A stretch of DNA of 64,000 nucleotides from Coturnix japonica (GCF_001577835.2 NC_029528.1:1116001-1180000); one strand, 5' to 3'. Shown: positions 31,506-43,800, numbered from the stretch's first letter. Numbers and translations: made by a program. Notes: generated by a model not told the origin, from the sequence alone.

Positions 31506-34226
31506 ATGGCTGTATCTGAGAACGAGACAGAGCGATGGCCTTGCAGGCACGGTGGCAGAATAGGAGCACCGGTGGAGCCCATGGCTGCTCCTGACAGCAG
31601 CTGTCTGTCCCCAGTGCCATCCCTTGGTAGCACAGACCACGTCCTGCACCTCCCTGGGCGAGCAGACTCTGCATACAGCTCTTTTTCAGGGAGTTCAAAT
31701 GTTCCCGAGTATCACCCCCCATCGTGTTTTGAAGCAGACTGCTGTTCAGCTCCAGAGCAGGTACCATACATGGACTCGGAATATGTAAGAGGCATTTATA
31801 ACCTCAGTGCAGCAAGTTCTGCTCTCAGATGCCTGCAGCCGTGCCAGGCACCATCCCAGAGCATCTCTGGTGCCTCCCACAGCCCTACTCCTGCTGAGTG
31901 CAGCAGTGGCTCTCCTTCCCACAGGATGCTGGACCAGGGACTGCTGCCTCCAGCTGCACCTCCGCCCTCTCCTCCCATGCGACTCGACAGCTACAGAGTC
32001 ACCAGGCATCTGGAAAGCACAAAGGGAAGAGGGAGGCAGAACTCCGGAGGTCTCAGCGAGTGCAGTGCACAGTCAGCTCCTTGCATGGACAGCTGGCCTG
32101 TGGGTGTATCGCATGGCCAGACAGGGGCTGGAAGCAGCAAGCCAGCTATGGTGGCAGCTAGGCAAAGGGCTCTGGAAAAGAAGGTTCCTTCTTCTGGTTC
32201 TGCAGATGGAGTATCTGTATCAAAACTTCAGGGGTTAAGGACAGAAGAAAATGGAGAGTGGAGCCCGTCTCAAAAGCCTGCGAGGAGAAGTAATCCCCAT
32301 GTTTACAGCAGGCCATCTTCCTTCATTTTTCAAGAATATCTGAAGACTGACTCCATGGCTAACATCCCTAAAATTCTGTCTGCTTACGGTCCAGCTGACG
32401 CACACAGTGTTTCTGAAGAGGTGAAGCCCAGGCCCTACACACCTGCACAGAGCAGCGTTGGTGATGCACGAGGGGACGAGCCGTGCCCATGCTGCAAACA
32501 GCAGGCAGCACTCAGGGGTGCAGAGCTGCGAAGCGCCATGCTGGAGCATGGCCAATGGAAGGGATCCCCACTGTGTGCTCAGTGCCTGCTCCATGCTGAG
32601 CTGCCTCCAGGTCAAGAGGTCGTTGAGGGCATTTGTGACTTGAAATGCACGGATAGTGCTCTCCTTATAAAAAATGCATCCAGGAAGGCCAGCATCTGCA
32701 CAGATAAAAATGAATGCTATGACTACAAAGGAGAAATTGGGAACGTTGTTAGGGAACCGCTTCTGAATCCACAAGGCAAAATGCAGAAATCACTGCTGTC
32801 CTGCAGCTGTGATGGTGTAGAATTGGAGCAGCCTCCCTCTGGGGAGTTGGATTGTGGCAATAAGCAATGCTGTGATAATACTGAGCAAATGGCTGTTCAT
32901 AGATCAAAGGAAGATTCCTCATCGCAACCTTTAAATGAACGTTGTGCCAATAGCAGCAGTCCTGGCCTTAACGTGCATTTAGAGCAAGAGCAACCGCCTG
33001 TTCCTTATCAGAAATGTCAGCCTGAAATTCAGCAAGAGCTCTTAAGGCAGGTGCGGGATGATCCTGCTGGTGAACAAATAACCAGACAGACAACTCCAAT
33101 GCTTTACTACCTGTCTGGAGGGAGGGCTGCCAACACCACACACCACAGCAAGCTCACGCAATGTCTGGAGGGTGTGAGGAGCTCACCAAGGGGGTTTGCA
33201 ACAAGCAGCCACACTGCTTCAGCATGGAGCACAGAGATGCAGAGGGAAAGCAGTCAGCCCCGAAAGGCTGAGCATCGCCAGCATTGTGCCAATGGGGATC
33301 CCCTGAATGAGGCTGAAGACATTGCTCTTGGGAGTCCTGCTTCATCCATGGAGGAGAGCTCTAAGAATGACTACAGAGAGAAACTTAAAGTGGCTCAGAA
33401 AAAGGTTCTGAGAGAAACTTCTTTTAAAAGAAAAGACTTACAGATGAGTTTGCCTGTTAGACTGAGACAAAAGCCCTCCAAAAGGCCTTCAATTGAGCAC
33501 CTTAGATCTTTCTCATTGTCCAGTGCACATGAGGATTCCAAACCTGCTCCTTGTTCTGCTTCTCACCTGGAATCCTTGGAAGGGTTAAAAAAGGATGCAG
33601 AAATTAAGAGGCCACAAGCAGGTCGAATAGGGGGAAGGAAAAGGGTGACAAAAGAGGAAAAGAAACTGTGTTATTCTGAACCTGAGAAACTCAATCAGCT
33701 GGCAGACAAGGAAGCCCAGGGGAACAGAGGCGGTGATGAGAGCACTGAGCAGGATATGGCCACAGCCAGGAGAAGGACTCCAGAGAGAAGAGGGAGGGCG
33801 CTTTCCAGTTCGAGCATCTCCAGGACAGAGCTGAAGCAAATCCAGCACACTGCACTGATGGAGTACATGGAACGGAAGATCAGCCAGAGACCAGGCAGCG
33901 TGCAGCACATCCCACCACATAAACCAACCCTGCAGACGGGGCCTTCACATCCTAAATGGCCTCCTGGCGGGAGCTCCAACCCCAGTGAGAGCAGAAAGTC
34001 GCCAAGCAATGAGGCTTCCTGCCAGGTGTTCTCCAAAGAAGCAGCACCAGATGTTTTCCCTCCTTCTTCACCTGCCCCCCCACCAAATGCAGATGGTGGA
34101 AGCAGGATGGTGCCAGCAAAGCCCAGCCTGCATCCTGCTGCACCGGATCAGTGTGTGTCTGTGCAGAGCATCCCTCTGTCAGGTGCTGCTGCCCTCGGGC
34201 AAGAAGCGGAGTGTCCTTCCATGCAG
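31506..34226 (+). CDS. SHROOM1: SHROOM1 coding exon 1 (907 codons)
   Basis: This large exon ends in phase 0 at CCATGCAG, followed by the donor GTGAGT (34227-34232). A likely acceptor lies at 31401-31402 behind a TGTTTG-repeat pyrimidine tract, giving a 5'UTR part at 31403-31505. The product is low-complexity, rich in Ser, Pro, Glu and Lys. It includes two spaced CxxC pairs (residues 327-330 and 357-360) and a basic ASD1-like segment. Read-through into the intron would stop at 34286. Confidence 0.9.
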
Positions 34227-37200
34227 GTGAGTGGTGTCGGGATGGTGGGGTGCAGCCTTGTGCTGCAGAGAGAGCAGCTGGGCTGATCACTGGGAAACCT
34301 GCTCCTTATCAGGAGTGAGAGACCAGTGCCTGGCTTCTGGCAGGGGGTGAAAGAAGTTGGGGTGAAGGCGTTTGCTTAATCCCTAGAAAATGCCACATTG
34401 TTTGAAAGCAAAGCTTGTGCTCTGCTTCTGAACTAATTGGGAGGTAGAATTTTTTTTGTGCCAGAAGTGTGCTTGGTCTGGGCAGAAGCACCTGCACGAT
34501 TAGCACACAGCTATTACAAAGGGAGAGGGGTGGGGGGTGGAAGAAAAGCTTCCTTCCAAAGCTAAACCTTTGGGAAATTCCCCCAACAACTGCAATCCAA
34601 GGGAAGGACCCATCCATTGCTAATACATCTGTATGGTCTGAGCTCTGCCTGTACCATGTGCTGCTCTCATTTCCAGGCTGCAGACAGATGTGCCAGCTGT
34701 GCGGTGCCACCAGCCCGGCCATGTGGAAACCACGTCAGCACCCCCAGGTAAGGCTGCAGCAGCATTGCTGCGGGGCACATCGCTGTCTTCTTCTGCCTGC
34801 AGGGGGACACAAAACCCCGACCTGAGCTCATGGGATAGAGCTCAAGGGAAGCACAAGAGCCCCCCCCGCACCCAGAGCCCCTGCAGCCGCTCGTGTCGGC
34901 GGGGTATTCCAGACAGAGCCCATCTTCTGGGGATGAGTTATCTGTTCTCTGCTCCTAAACTGTAGCAAAGCCCGTGTTTAAGCAGCGACAGCTTAGTGCT
35001 GGGTGTGACCGCCTGCTTCCATCTCCCTTTCTTAGCATCCTCCATTGGCCATACAAAAGTATTTGTGTACTGCTCTTTAAAAATAAAAAACCTGTTTTTA
35101 TCCTGGGGCGATCTTCAACATCATTTCTCCTGAGCGGAGAAGTGTGTCAGCGCTGAGTGCCTGAGCTGCTCCTCCGGGAGCGCAGCTCCCCCCTGTGACC
35201 GCTGGAGATGGCCGCAGCTGCACTGAGCAATGCGGGCTGCAGTGCTGCAGGACGTGTGTGTGTGTGTGTTTGTACCTGTTTTCCTTGCTTTAGCAGCATC
35301 AGGGGTGAAAAGAACCTGAGCTTTTGTCTCGATACAGAAATGAAGCTGACACCTGTGTAATAACCTCTACAAATAGAATTTCGGCTGTTTCAGTCTCTTG
35401 AGCAGCCCCAGATGGATCCTGGAGGCCTGCTCCTCTTAGCAAAAGCCATTCACATCTTCCTCAGATTTGGGGTTTTGCTTAAATGCCCCCTTTTAGCTCG
35501 GCAGCTCAGTGGGTTTTGCTTGGCATTTAAGATGGAGCAGTGGAAGGACAGAGAAGTGTTTGATCAGGGTTCTGTAATACATGCTGAGTAACGGAGATGA
35601 AAAGCCAGTAACTGGTTTTATTAGTAACTAATTGATTTATATGATTATCTTTGGGAAAGAACTTGAAGTATGGATTTCACTGTAGCATTTGTACCTTATT
35701 TGTTCTCTTGGTTTTCCCCCCATGAAAGTGCTGTTGAGCTGTGGTGGGAAATCCAGAGCAGGCAGGTCATGTTTGTGCTGTTAATAAAGGTTGTTCCATG
35801 TAAGACCTGCAGGGAGAGTGACTCTGGTCACTGTGTGCATCTCTTCCCAAGGCACGCTGCCATCTCCATGGCACCTGTGGCTGCTTAAAAGTATGCTGAA
35901 GTGTCTGCTGTACAGGAAGCATCTCCAATAGAGGGAACATGTATCTTTATTCTTACAGCTCCCATGATCCCAGGGAAGATGGATGCCAGAACCATGAACA
36001 TCGAGACAGCATTGTTGGAAGCTCTCTATGTCAGCACAGTGAAGAGCTAGCTGCCAGCACCGCCATCCCCAGCCCAAGAAATAGAAGCAGGGAAGATGCT
36101 CAAGTGGAAAAGGAAAACAGAAGGGGATCTCAGACTGGCAATACTTTAATGATGTGCCTGGAGCTGCAGGCAAAGGCAAGCAGTGCAGCAGCTGCTCAGG
36201 GCAATGTGGCAAGCTGCCTTGTGCTTACTGCTCAGCCTCAGCCAGGAGATGGAGGTACAGCCCCAGGTGAGGGTGTAAAGGAAGCAGCTGCATGCAACGG
36301 CCAAGGTGATGATCTGCAGGAGGGAGAGATGGACCTACCCCAAAGGAGGCTGTGGTGTCCTGAGGACCGGCGTTACGAGGAGCTCGTGATGGATCTCATT
36401 GCCAAAGACAGCTCTCTGGTTGATGTCCTCATGCCTTATCCTATTAGAAAAACTGCTCTGGACTTGATGGAGGGTCTTTTCCCTGTTAACTTTTCCATGT
36501 TGGAAATGCACAGAAGGAAGGCAGGTGTGAGACATGCACGGGAGAATGAGTAAGTAGACAAAACCCATTAACTACAGTTTTAAGACAGAATAGCATGTGA
36601 ATGTTATACATACACCAGCACTGAGAAGATGTTTGTTTCATTAGCAAAATCTTATAGTTCTCTGGTTTACCTGTCCAAAAATATCTGAGGATAAGGGTGC
36701 ATGAGGGAAGAAAGCTGGAGTAGGGCACAATGTGACAGCTGCATGCAAACAAAAGTGCTGTGTGCATTGAAAGCATGAGTAATAAGTAGGCAGAGCACTG
36801 GTGGATGAGCATCTGAAGAATGACAAATTTACCCCCTTCTGCCTGGGGGATTTTGGTGCTGCTCAGCTGAACTGCATGGTTTATACATGCTGACAGCTTT
36901 TACAGATCAGAGCTCTGAGCGTGATGCCTGTGTGAGAGGGAGATGGGCTGTGCAGGGACAGGAGGTGCCCTGCTGGCTGTGCTGCTGCACTGAGCGCATG
37001 GCAGCAGTGTGCTGAGCTGCCTGCACTGGAGCAGCGTGAGAGCCATCTGAAAGGGACTGACAGTCCTTGTCTGCTAAACTGCTCTGCAGCCTTTAAAATA
37101 CTAAAAGTCCCTGCTGTGGGATGAGAGAAAAGTGATTCTGAAGTAGAGACACCCAAAAACAAGAACACTGTTTGTGAACAGTACTCGGTGTTTGTCACAG

Positions 37201-40200
37201 GTGATTCTTTTCTGTTTGAACAGCAGGAAAAGCAGCAAAGATGTGACAGAAGAATGTCCTGAATCTGAATTCACCACCAAGCAAAGGAGGGAAGATCCCA
37301 CTGGGAAGGGAAACCGTGTGCTGAGCAGGAGCGGAGATGACACAAAGGACCTGGATGACATCACATGTAAGAAGGTAGGTGACCATCAGATGAACTGTTG
37401 TTCCTTCACAGCGACACAAAGTTATTTGCATTGCATTATTGTGGATGCTTTTATTCATACCTTTTATTCCAGTAATTATGTTTGCCTGAAAACTTGGAGT
37501 CAGTTTTTTTTTCCAGTAGGTAATGCCCTAGGAATGAGTGAGGTGATCACAAATGGTGGGGTTTGAATTCTGCCTGATTTCATTCTGGTCTCTCCCTCCA
37601 CGTGCTGACCTTCAGCAGGCCGTGGGGGCAGTGTGTGCAGCACACCCATGGGCTGCTTGGAATTGTTTGCTTCCTTGCTCCTGCACAGCTACTGGATTAT
37701 GAACTAACATTCAAACATGGTCTCCATATCTGTAAAATTCATTACAATTGGCAGCCTAAATAATGTTTTTAACACAGAGAAATGGTAGCATTTTACACTA
37801 GTGGCCTATTAATTTCCATATGTGCAGAGCATAAAGGTGGGCACAGCTGGATGCCAGTTCTGCGGATAGGAATATGGCATCTTAGAAGGGTAACACACAG
37901 CTTTCAGGAATTGCAGTGTTTTTTTTCCTGTAGAAACTTGGCTGTACTCCATCTCAGGTAATTACAATCTGCCCTATTGAAATTCCTCCTGCTGAGGGTG
38001 TAGGGATATTTTCTGCTACCTGCTGTTGATCTGCTGCTGCTCTTTATGATGCCTATTTCCAAACAAACTGAAGCAGTTCTTATCCCTCTCTGATCTTGGA
38101 GCCTTTTTCTATATCATTATTTCAGTATTTGACAACCTCCTGCACCTGCTCTGCCACCGGGCCCTCGGGCTCAATGGAATCACCTGCACAAATGCCTTTC
38201 TCTGTGAAATGAAATTCCAGGCTGTTCTCATGCAGTGAAGTAATAGAGCTGAGGCTTCACAATCTCATATGTGAGCAGAACTGTGTTTAAATGCATGGAA
38301 ATCCTTGTAGTAGTTCACTGCTGACTGTGGTTGGGAACTCTGAGTGAGGAGTTCTGCCACCAGTTGAGGCGATGATCAGTTGTTTGCTTTTCAGAGTCTG
38401 AGAATTGTATACCATGGGTAATCTTCCTTTTCTTTCCCAGAGCTTGAAATTCTTTTTAGTTTTAAGTCTGGCAAAGATGACACGAGAGGAATCCACTCCT
38501 TGTAAGCGATACGGCTTATCTTCAGCAGTCCATCTTTTTATGTTTTTTTTTCCCCTTTGCAGCTGGAGCTCATCTCCAGCCTCAAGGCCAAAGTGCAGGC
38601 ACTGGAGGAGGACAGGGAGCTTGTCCTCGCCGAGGCCAAGGAGTGCTCAATGCGTGGTGAGGAGCTGGAGGCTGCCGTGCGTGCTGCCTGCAAGCCTAAT
38701 GAGTTTGAGCGCTACATGATGTTCATCGGTGACCTGGAGAAGGTGGTGAGCCTGCTGCTCTGCTTGTCCAGCCGCCTCGCCCGCGTCCAGAACGCCATGA
38801 GGAAGGTCAATGGCAACACTGATGCTGAAGAGAAGGTGAGTGTTGAGAGCACCAAGTACTTAATTAGTTCTGTCCACATCTGGTGAGCTGCACACCAGGG
38901 GCTGAGCTGCAGGGACCATTCAGCCTGTGGCTGCTCTCCAGGGTCAGATCACAACCTGTGCATCTGGAGTGGGTTTCTGCCCACTGGTAACTGCAGTGTG
39001 GTAATTGCTGCCTTAGAAATCTTATCTCACTTAGTGAGCTTGTCTTATAGGGAGGAGGAAGTGGTTGTACCTTCAGGTATAGTTCCCCATAGTTTAACTT
39101 GACCAGCAGGTTCTAATAGAAAACTGGGAATTGTGGTACCAGGAAATCTTACCAAGTCTGAAATATGCTTTTTTTCTAGAGAAGACAAGCAGAGTTTAGC
39201 CTAGGGACAATGATGTCCTGCTGTCCTTACTGCTTCTAGGCATGCATTTGTCAAAACAATACCTGCAGCTGTTACTTCTTATTGGGAAACAAGAAAGCAT
39301 AGCATTACTGCTGGGGTTTCCCAGAGCTGTGCTGCTCCTGACCTTTACTGTGTGCTCTAGAGGTTTGCTGTTATTTAGATGTAGATGTGGAGAAGCAGGT
39401 TCTACCAGCTCTAAAATGTCCATCACATTAACATAAAAAATTCTGGGCACCATTTCATAACAGCCTTTTTGTTTCCTGGCTGGTGGCGAGCTGGTTTCTT
39501 TAGTGCTACATCTGTACTCTTCATAGCAAATGCATTAAAATTATTAGTTGGAGACTTGAATAATGTGCTCTATAAAGACTAGATTATGTGTCAATACTCT
39601 CGCGAGTATCTCCCAGTCACTCAGTTGCCCTGGCAGCCTTGAATTCCAGCTGTTGTGCTTGGGATGCAGGTGCTGACAGTTGCTCTGTGATGTATTTATG
39701 GGCATAGTCCTGAAACTGGGGATTTTCCAGTATTGCCATCCCTGTGCCAATCATTACAGCAGAAGGAAAATTGGTTAAAATGTGGAGGGTATTAAAATCC
39801 CATAGAACAGATGAGGCTTGATACTCGTGCATTTGATGAGTATTCACTGCTTGCATCAAAGTTACTTTCTTGCATACGCGTTTTAAATCACAGTATATTT
39901 TTCACTTGACACTCTGGCCACGTGCAACTCATAAAATACAAAGATGCATGCCTTAAAGAGCATCTAATTGAAATGGCATGGACACAGAATACTCAAAACT
40001 ATGAGAATATAAAGTATGTTGAGTTTTGTCCTGAGGGCTCTGTGGAAGGAGCGAGCCTTGATGGGATTCACTGAGTGTCTTTACCTTACAAGCCACAAGA
40101 ATGAGTCATTTAATCTAGAAAAAACTCATGTGGAACACAAAGCCCACAAGAGGAAGCAATTAAACTAAATTGACCATGGCTTCCAAATGAAGATTTGCAG

Positions 40201-40514
40201 TCTGCCAGGAATTACTAGGTTTCATAGTGTGCTGCTTTGTTTTTTCATCCTATTAGCAATCACTGAATGAACGACACAAGCTCTTGTCTAGACAGCGGGA
40301 GGATGCAAAGGACCTGAAAGAAAACCTGGATCGTAGGGAGCGGGTGGTGGCTGGGATCCTTGCCAAATACCTGACCGACCAGCAGCTCCAGGCCTACAGG
40401 CACTTTGTGCAACTGAAGACCTCTTTGTTGATTGAACAGAAGGACCTTGAAGAGCAGATCAAATTTTTCGAGGAACAATTAGAAAATCTTGAGAAAAGCA
40501 TCCCCCTCCAATAA
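31506..40514 (+). CDS. SHROOM1: SHROOM1, Shroom family member 1 (six coding exons, 1354 residues)
   Basis: Joining 31506-34226, 34677-34747, 35959-36549, 37224-37374, 38563-38835 and 40257-40514 gives one open frame with matching splice phases. Shroom proteins bind F-actin and Rho kinase to drive actomyosin contraction and cell-shape change; SHROOM1 lacks the PDZ domain of SHROOM2-4, and none is seen here. Matches to the mammalian protein are [14 protein letters not shown] (residues 51-64) and [12 protein letters not shown], a TPMLYYL motif near 531, the ASD1-like block [19 protein letters not shown] near 636-654, a conserved EELVMDLI segment near 1071, and the ROCK-binding coiled-coil ASD2 at 1179-1354. 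The ATG at 31506 is in a strong context (ACCATGG); the same frame stays open back to a GTG at 31416 but has no earlier ATG. The protein is about 500 residues longer than human SHROOM1 (about 850), mainly in the serine-rich first coding exon. Confidence 0.93.
34227..34676 (+). other. SHROOM1: SHROOM1 intron after coding exon 1
   Basis: A 450-base intron with a GTGAGT donor and an acceptor after CTCATTTCCAG (AG at 34675-34676). Nothing else is seen in it. Confidence 0.8.
34677..34747 (+). CDS. SHROOM1: SHROOM1 coding exon 2 (71 bases)
   Basis: This small exon is needed to keep the frame. Exon 1 ends in phase 0, and joining it directly to the exon at 35959 would give a stop within three codons. 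With this exon in place, the split codon AG|C (Ser) restores the frame. It encodes [20 protein letters not shown] and more, so it adds another CxxC pair (residues 912-915). The acceptor is at 34675-34676 and the donor GTAAGG is at 34748. The assignment rests on phase and splice signals, not on recognised homology. Confidence 0.75.
34748..35958 (+). other. SHROOM1: SHROOM1 intron between coding exons 2 and 3
   Basis: A 1211-base intron ending in TATTCTTACAG. It contains a short GT microsatellite near 35253-35270 and a locally GC-rich segment near 35150-35260. No other feature is seen. Confidence 0.8.
35959..36549 (+). CDS. SHROOM1: SHROOM1 coding exon 3 (591 bases)
   Basis: It encodes residues 931-1127, starting [14 protein letters not shown]. 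The part [20 protein letters not shown] and the following [20 protein letters not shown] align with the EELVQELARLDPSL region of mammalian SHROOM1, which precedes the ASD2 domain. It ends inside the codon GA|x at the donor GTAAGT (36550-36555). Confidence 0.9.
36550..37223 (+). other. SHROOM1: SHROOM1 intron between coding exons 3 and 4
   Basis: A 674-base intron with a consensus GTAAGT donor and a CAGCAG tandem acceptor at its 3' end (37221-37226). No other feature is seen. Confidence 0.8.
37224..37374 (+). CDS. SHROOM1: SHROOM1 coding exon 4 (151 or 148 bases)
   Basis: It encodes a hydrophilic linker, [20 protein letters not shown] onward, ending DDITCKK in phase 0 at the donor GTAGGT (37375-37380). 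The acceptor is a CAGCAG tandem, so splicing three bases later (exon start 37227) would change DRK to EK and still keep the frame. Confidence 0.85.
37375..38562 (+). other. SHROOM1: SHROOM1 intron between coding exons 4 and 5
   Basis: A 1188-base intron with a GTAGGT donor and a strong pyrimidine tract ending TTTCCCCTTTGCAG. No repeat or second gene is recognised inside it. Confidence 0.8.
38563..38835 (+). CDS. SHROOM1: SHROOM1 coding exon 5 (ASD2 domain, first half)
   Basis: Ninety-one codons in phase 0 to phase 0, beginning [20 protein letters not shown]. The pattern of [19 protein letters not shown] and [20 protein letters not shown] is diagnostic of the Shroom ASD2 coiled coil that binds ROCK. 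The donor is GTGAGT at 38836. Confidence 0.95.
38836..40256 (+). other. SHROOM1: SHROOM1 intron between coding exons 5 and 6
   Basis: A 1421-base intron ending in CATCCTATTAG. Nothing notable is seen beyond A/T-rich unique sequence. Confidence 0.8.
40257..40514 (+). CDS. SHROOM1: SHROOM1 last coding exon (ASD2 domain, second half)
   Basis: It encodes [20 protein letters not shown] through [14 protein letters not shown] and a TAA stop at 40512-40514. The motif [18 protein letters not shown] matches the QEEDAKELKEHVARRERAV segment of mammalian SHROOM1. The C-terminus ends soon after the coiled coil, without the proline-rich tail of the human protein. Confidence 0.95.
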   Translation, partial: QSLNERHKLLSRQREDAKDLKENLDRRERVVAGILAKYLTDQQLQAYRHFVQLKTSLLIEQKDLEEQIKFFEEQLENLEKSIPLQ

Positions 40515-40840
40515 CAACGGGCTGCCCATTTTTATATGTGGTAACTTGTGATGTTTTCCTGGGAATCCATAGGCGCTTACTGCACTGAGTTTGATGAACT
40601 CTTGCAGTCTTGTTAGTGCCACAGTACTGACGGGTGCTTAGATGCTCTAGGCACAACTGGATGTGCTTTCCCCTTGGATAAGCCAGGTGACAAAATCCTG
40701 CGGTGTAGCAGACTGCACTTTGGGAATGGCTGCTGGGACATCTTGCTCCCATTAATCTGGCGTGTATTTCCCCTTCTTCTTGTCTGTCCATCTGTTTCCA
40801 GGTTGACATAATCTCAATAAAAGAACAGCATAAATATTTT
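40515..40840 (+). terminator. SHROOM1: SHROOM1 3'UTR and poly(A) signal
   Basis: A canonical AATAAA lies at 40816-40821, about 300 bases after the stop. It is followed by a T/G-rich stretch (TTTTGTGGGTGTGTTGAGTG) suitable as a downstream element. Cleavage near 40835-40840 would give a short 3'UTR of about 320 bases. Confidence 0.8.
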
Positions 40841-43800
40841 CCTTTTGTGGGTGTGTTGAGTGTTTGAAATGGAAAATGATGTGCGTGTTCGGATTTGGAG
40901 ATTGAACGAAGCCATAGGGATTGCTATGGATCATTTCAGTGGAACTCTTGTGCTCATTTCTGCTGTTTACATGTACATACAACAGAGCAAAAATACACTG
41001 AAATGGAAGAGCACAATTATTTCCTTTCCCAGCAGTTGCCACCTGCACATCTCCTGGTTCTGTGCAGTCCGGGTGGGTGCTGATCAGATGGAACCAGCTG
41101 AAATGGACACTTCTCACAATGATAACCTCTGAATTCATTCCCGCTTGCTGTGTTCACTAAGTCCTCACGGTGCTTCTGAAGTGTTTATTTTTCGCACAGT
41201 GCGTTCTGGGGCTGATTTTAAGTACTTTTCAATTGTCATTGTGAGCAAGAAGTGCTGAACGTGGGCAGAAAGGTCTGCTGTGGGAAAAGGTATGTGGAGA
41301 AAGTGGAGGAAATCATTCAATTTCATGAGCTTTTATATGAATCCCTTGGCAAAAATCTTTCAAACTGATGTTGTGTGCTGAGCCAAACCAGTGATGTTGC
41401 CATATTTATGACATGGATGATTGTTTTTCCTTAAGTATTCAATGACAGGAATAAGGTGACTGCATATCAACCTGGGGATTATGCCCCTGGCAAAACAGAT
41501 TTCCATTGTTCCATGGTGCTTAGCATTACCCGGAGATCTTTTGCTGTCTGCAAGTGCTGACTGCTCTCCTGCTGCTGCCTGTGGCCATTCCACTCTGTCC
41601 AGGGGCATCTGCATCCTCTGGGCTTGTACAAGCTTTAAATGAGCTCATAACCACCCTGAATGGGGCACTGACCCGAGTATGAATTAATGGTTTCAGTTTT
41701 ACATCAGATCACGTTTTCCATTTGAGTTTACCCATTGGGCAGCATGAACTCAAGAGGTAACACTATCCAGAAGGATGACCACTGTATGTTCTGTACAAGT
41801 AAAGCTTAATGAAGGTAACGTGGCAGCCCTCCCACCTGCAGAAAGAGGGCACCTGGAGTGGTTCCATGTGCTGCACACAGGAACAGTGGTTCCACAGCTC
41901 ACCCAGGAGCAGCACTGCAGGCAGTGCAGGTTGCAGCTGCTCTGTCTTCATTATCAGTGAGTGCAGTGTTAGGTGCTTTCCAGGCTCTGACAAACAAGCG
42001 TTTGTTGTGTGGCCGTGGACCTCAGTTTGCATATTTATGCAGGAGTATCAGTAGCCCTGCTCATGTTTCCAGAGAAACAGCGTGGTGTGGTGTAGTGCGG
42101 TGTGCCCTGCAGAAGGCTGGTAAGGGTTCACCTTAGAAGCCTGTTGTGTGATGTGTACCAAGTATCAGTAAATATATTTGTAATCCTGTGTGCAGGTGGG
42201 TGGTGTGTAAGGCAAAGAGAAGCTTTGTGGATATTAACGTTTAGTTCCATTGATCTGAAAAAAAGAGGTTGTGTTTAATGGCTAATGCACCATTTTGTTG
42301 GGCACTGGACTCCAGCATGCAGTGACTGTGGTGCTTCACTGAATGGCTGCTTTACCCTCATTAGATTAAATCAGTATTTGAAGTCTTGGAGGTGGGTGAA
42401 GAATGGGGGCAATGTGTCAGTGCCAGCTGATGCTGCTGCAAAATCTGCAGTCTCTCCTAGGAGACCAGTTAGAAATGTAGTTCTTTTGCTAGTTGAGCTA
42501 AAGGAACTGGATGGAAATAAGCTGAAGCTAATTCTTTCCTTGAAGGGAAAGGATGGGCCCCCACAGCACAGTTTTGCTTGCCTTTCTGGTCTTTTGTGTT
42601 ATGCTGAAGATGTCTGGATATTACATGGGTCTTGATTGTGATGCTGATCATTTGTAATTGGTGGTAGAGCCTGAGGCAGCTGCTGGTCCTGGGGTTATGT
42701 CATGGGCAGCATTCCTGGCACGTCTGCATACAGAGATGTTGGCTTTTACAATCACAGTCTGATGTACTAATACAAACAATGATTTAACCTGTCCCCAGAT
42801 TAAGAGCTTCACAGAGCATCTCTCTTAATGCATAGGAGCAGCACTGTGTACTTTGGATAATGGTCAGACTATGGTGGCTCACAACCTGCTCCATTATCTG
42901 CAAGAGGAAGGTGTACTTTGATTGGGCAATGCCACTGCATCTCCCTTTGGCAGCATGTAGTGGCACTGAGGTGCTGGGTATGAATGAGCTCCCTCCCAGG
43001 CAGCCAGTGTTGCTTATTCTTAGCTGCTGGGATGGAGCACAGCATCAGGACACTGGCCTCAGCAGCTGAGCTTGGGTCTCTGGGTTTCTTTCCTTCCTTG
43101 CCTCCCTGTGGCACGGAAGCTAAAATGGCCACAGGTTACTCCAGCAGTGACACAGAGCCAACCTGAGTGAGGCCATGGAAGCACTGATGCTCTGATCTTC
43201 GCCCAGCTGCTGTACAGACCCCCTGGAGAGCTGTTGGCGTGGGGCTGCTGGGCCCATGGGTGAGCAGGAAGACAGAGCTGCATGTGTGCCTTGGGAGGAC
43301 AGAAGGAGCTCAGCAGCTCCCTGCTTCTGGGGTCTCCAAGGGAGCAAAGCCTCGTGTTGCAGCCCACAGCCTGGTGCTGGAGGTAATCTGACCGCTCCCT
43401 GGGAGAGGACGGTGACCCAGAACCTGCAGGAGCTTCTGTATGAATTAGATACTGCTAAATCCAGGTGAATGCAAAACAACTGCCCTGCCCAGGGGAAGGA
43501 CAGGACTGTAACAGGCAAAACACGGGAGCCTTGATCTTCTCTTTGAGGGTGCAGGCTGCTAACAGGGCCTGGGACTTGTATCCTAAGTCATCTGGCCACC
43601 CATGCACAAGATGCATGGGGGAAGAAACTGCAGTAGTTTGTGTTCTGCTTAGCAAAAGCAAGTGGGCCTGATTTCAGGATAAAAAGACAACTTGTACTGC
43701 CTGGAGCCAGAGAGATGAGCAAATATAGCAGGTGTGGGTGAGAGCAAGAGGCCAGAGGAAGAACATGCATTCTGCCCGTGTGGCAGCGCCTTGGCAGCAG

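Noticed and set aside
34227-34286. Continuation of SHROOM1 exon 1 past 34226 for 19 more codons.
   Set aside because: A consensus GTGAGT donor at 34227 and in-phase downstream exons carrying ASD2 show that this is intron; it would matter only if the intron is retained.
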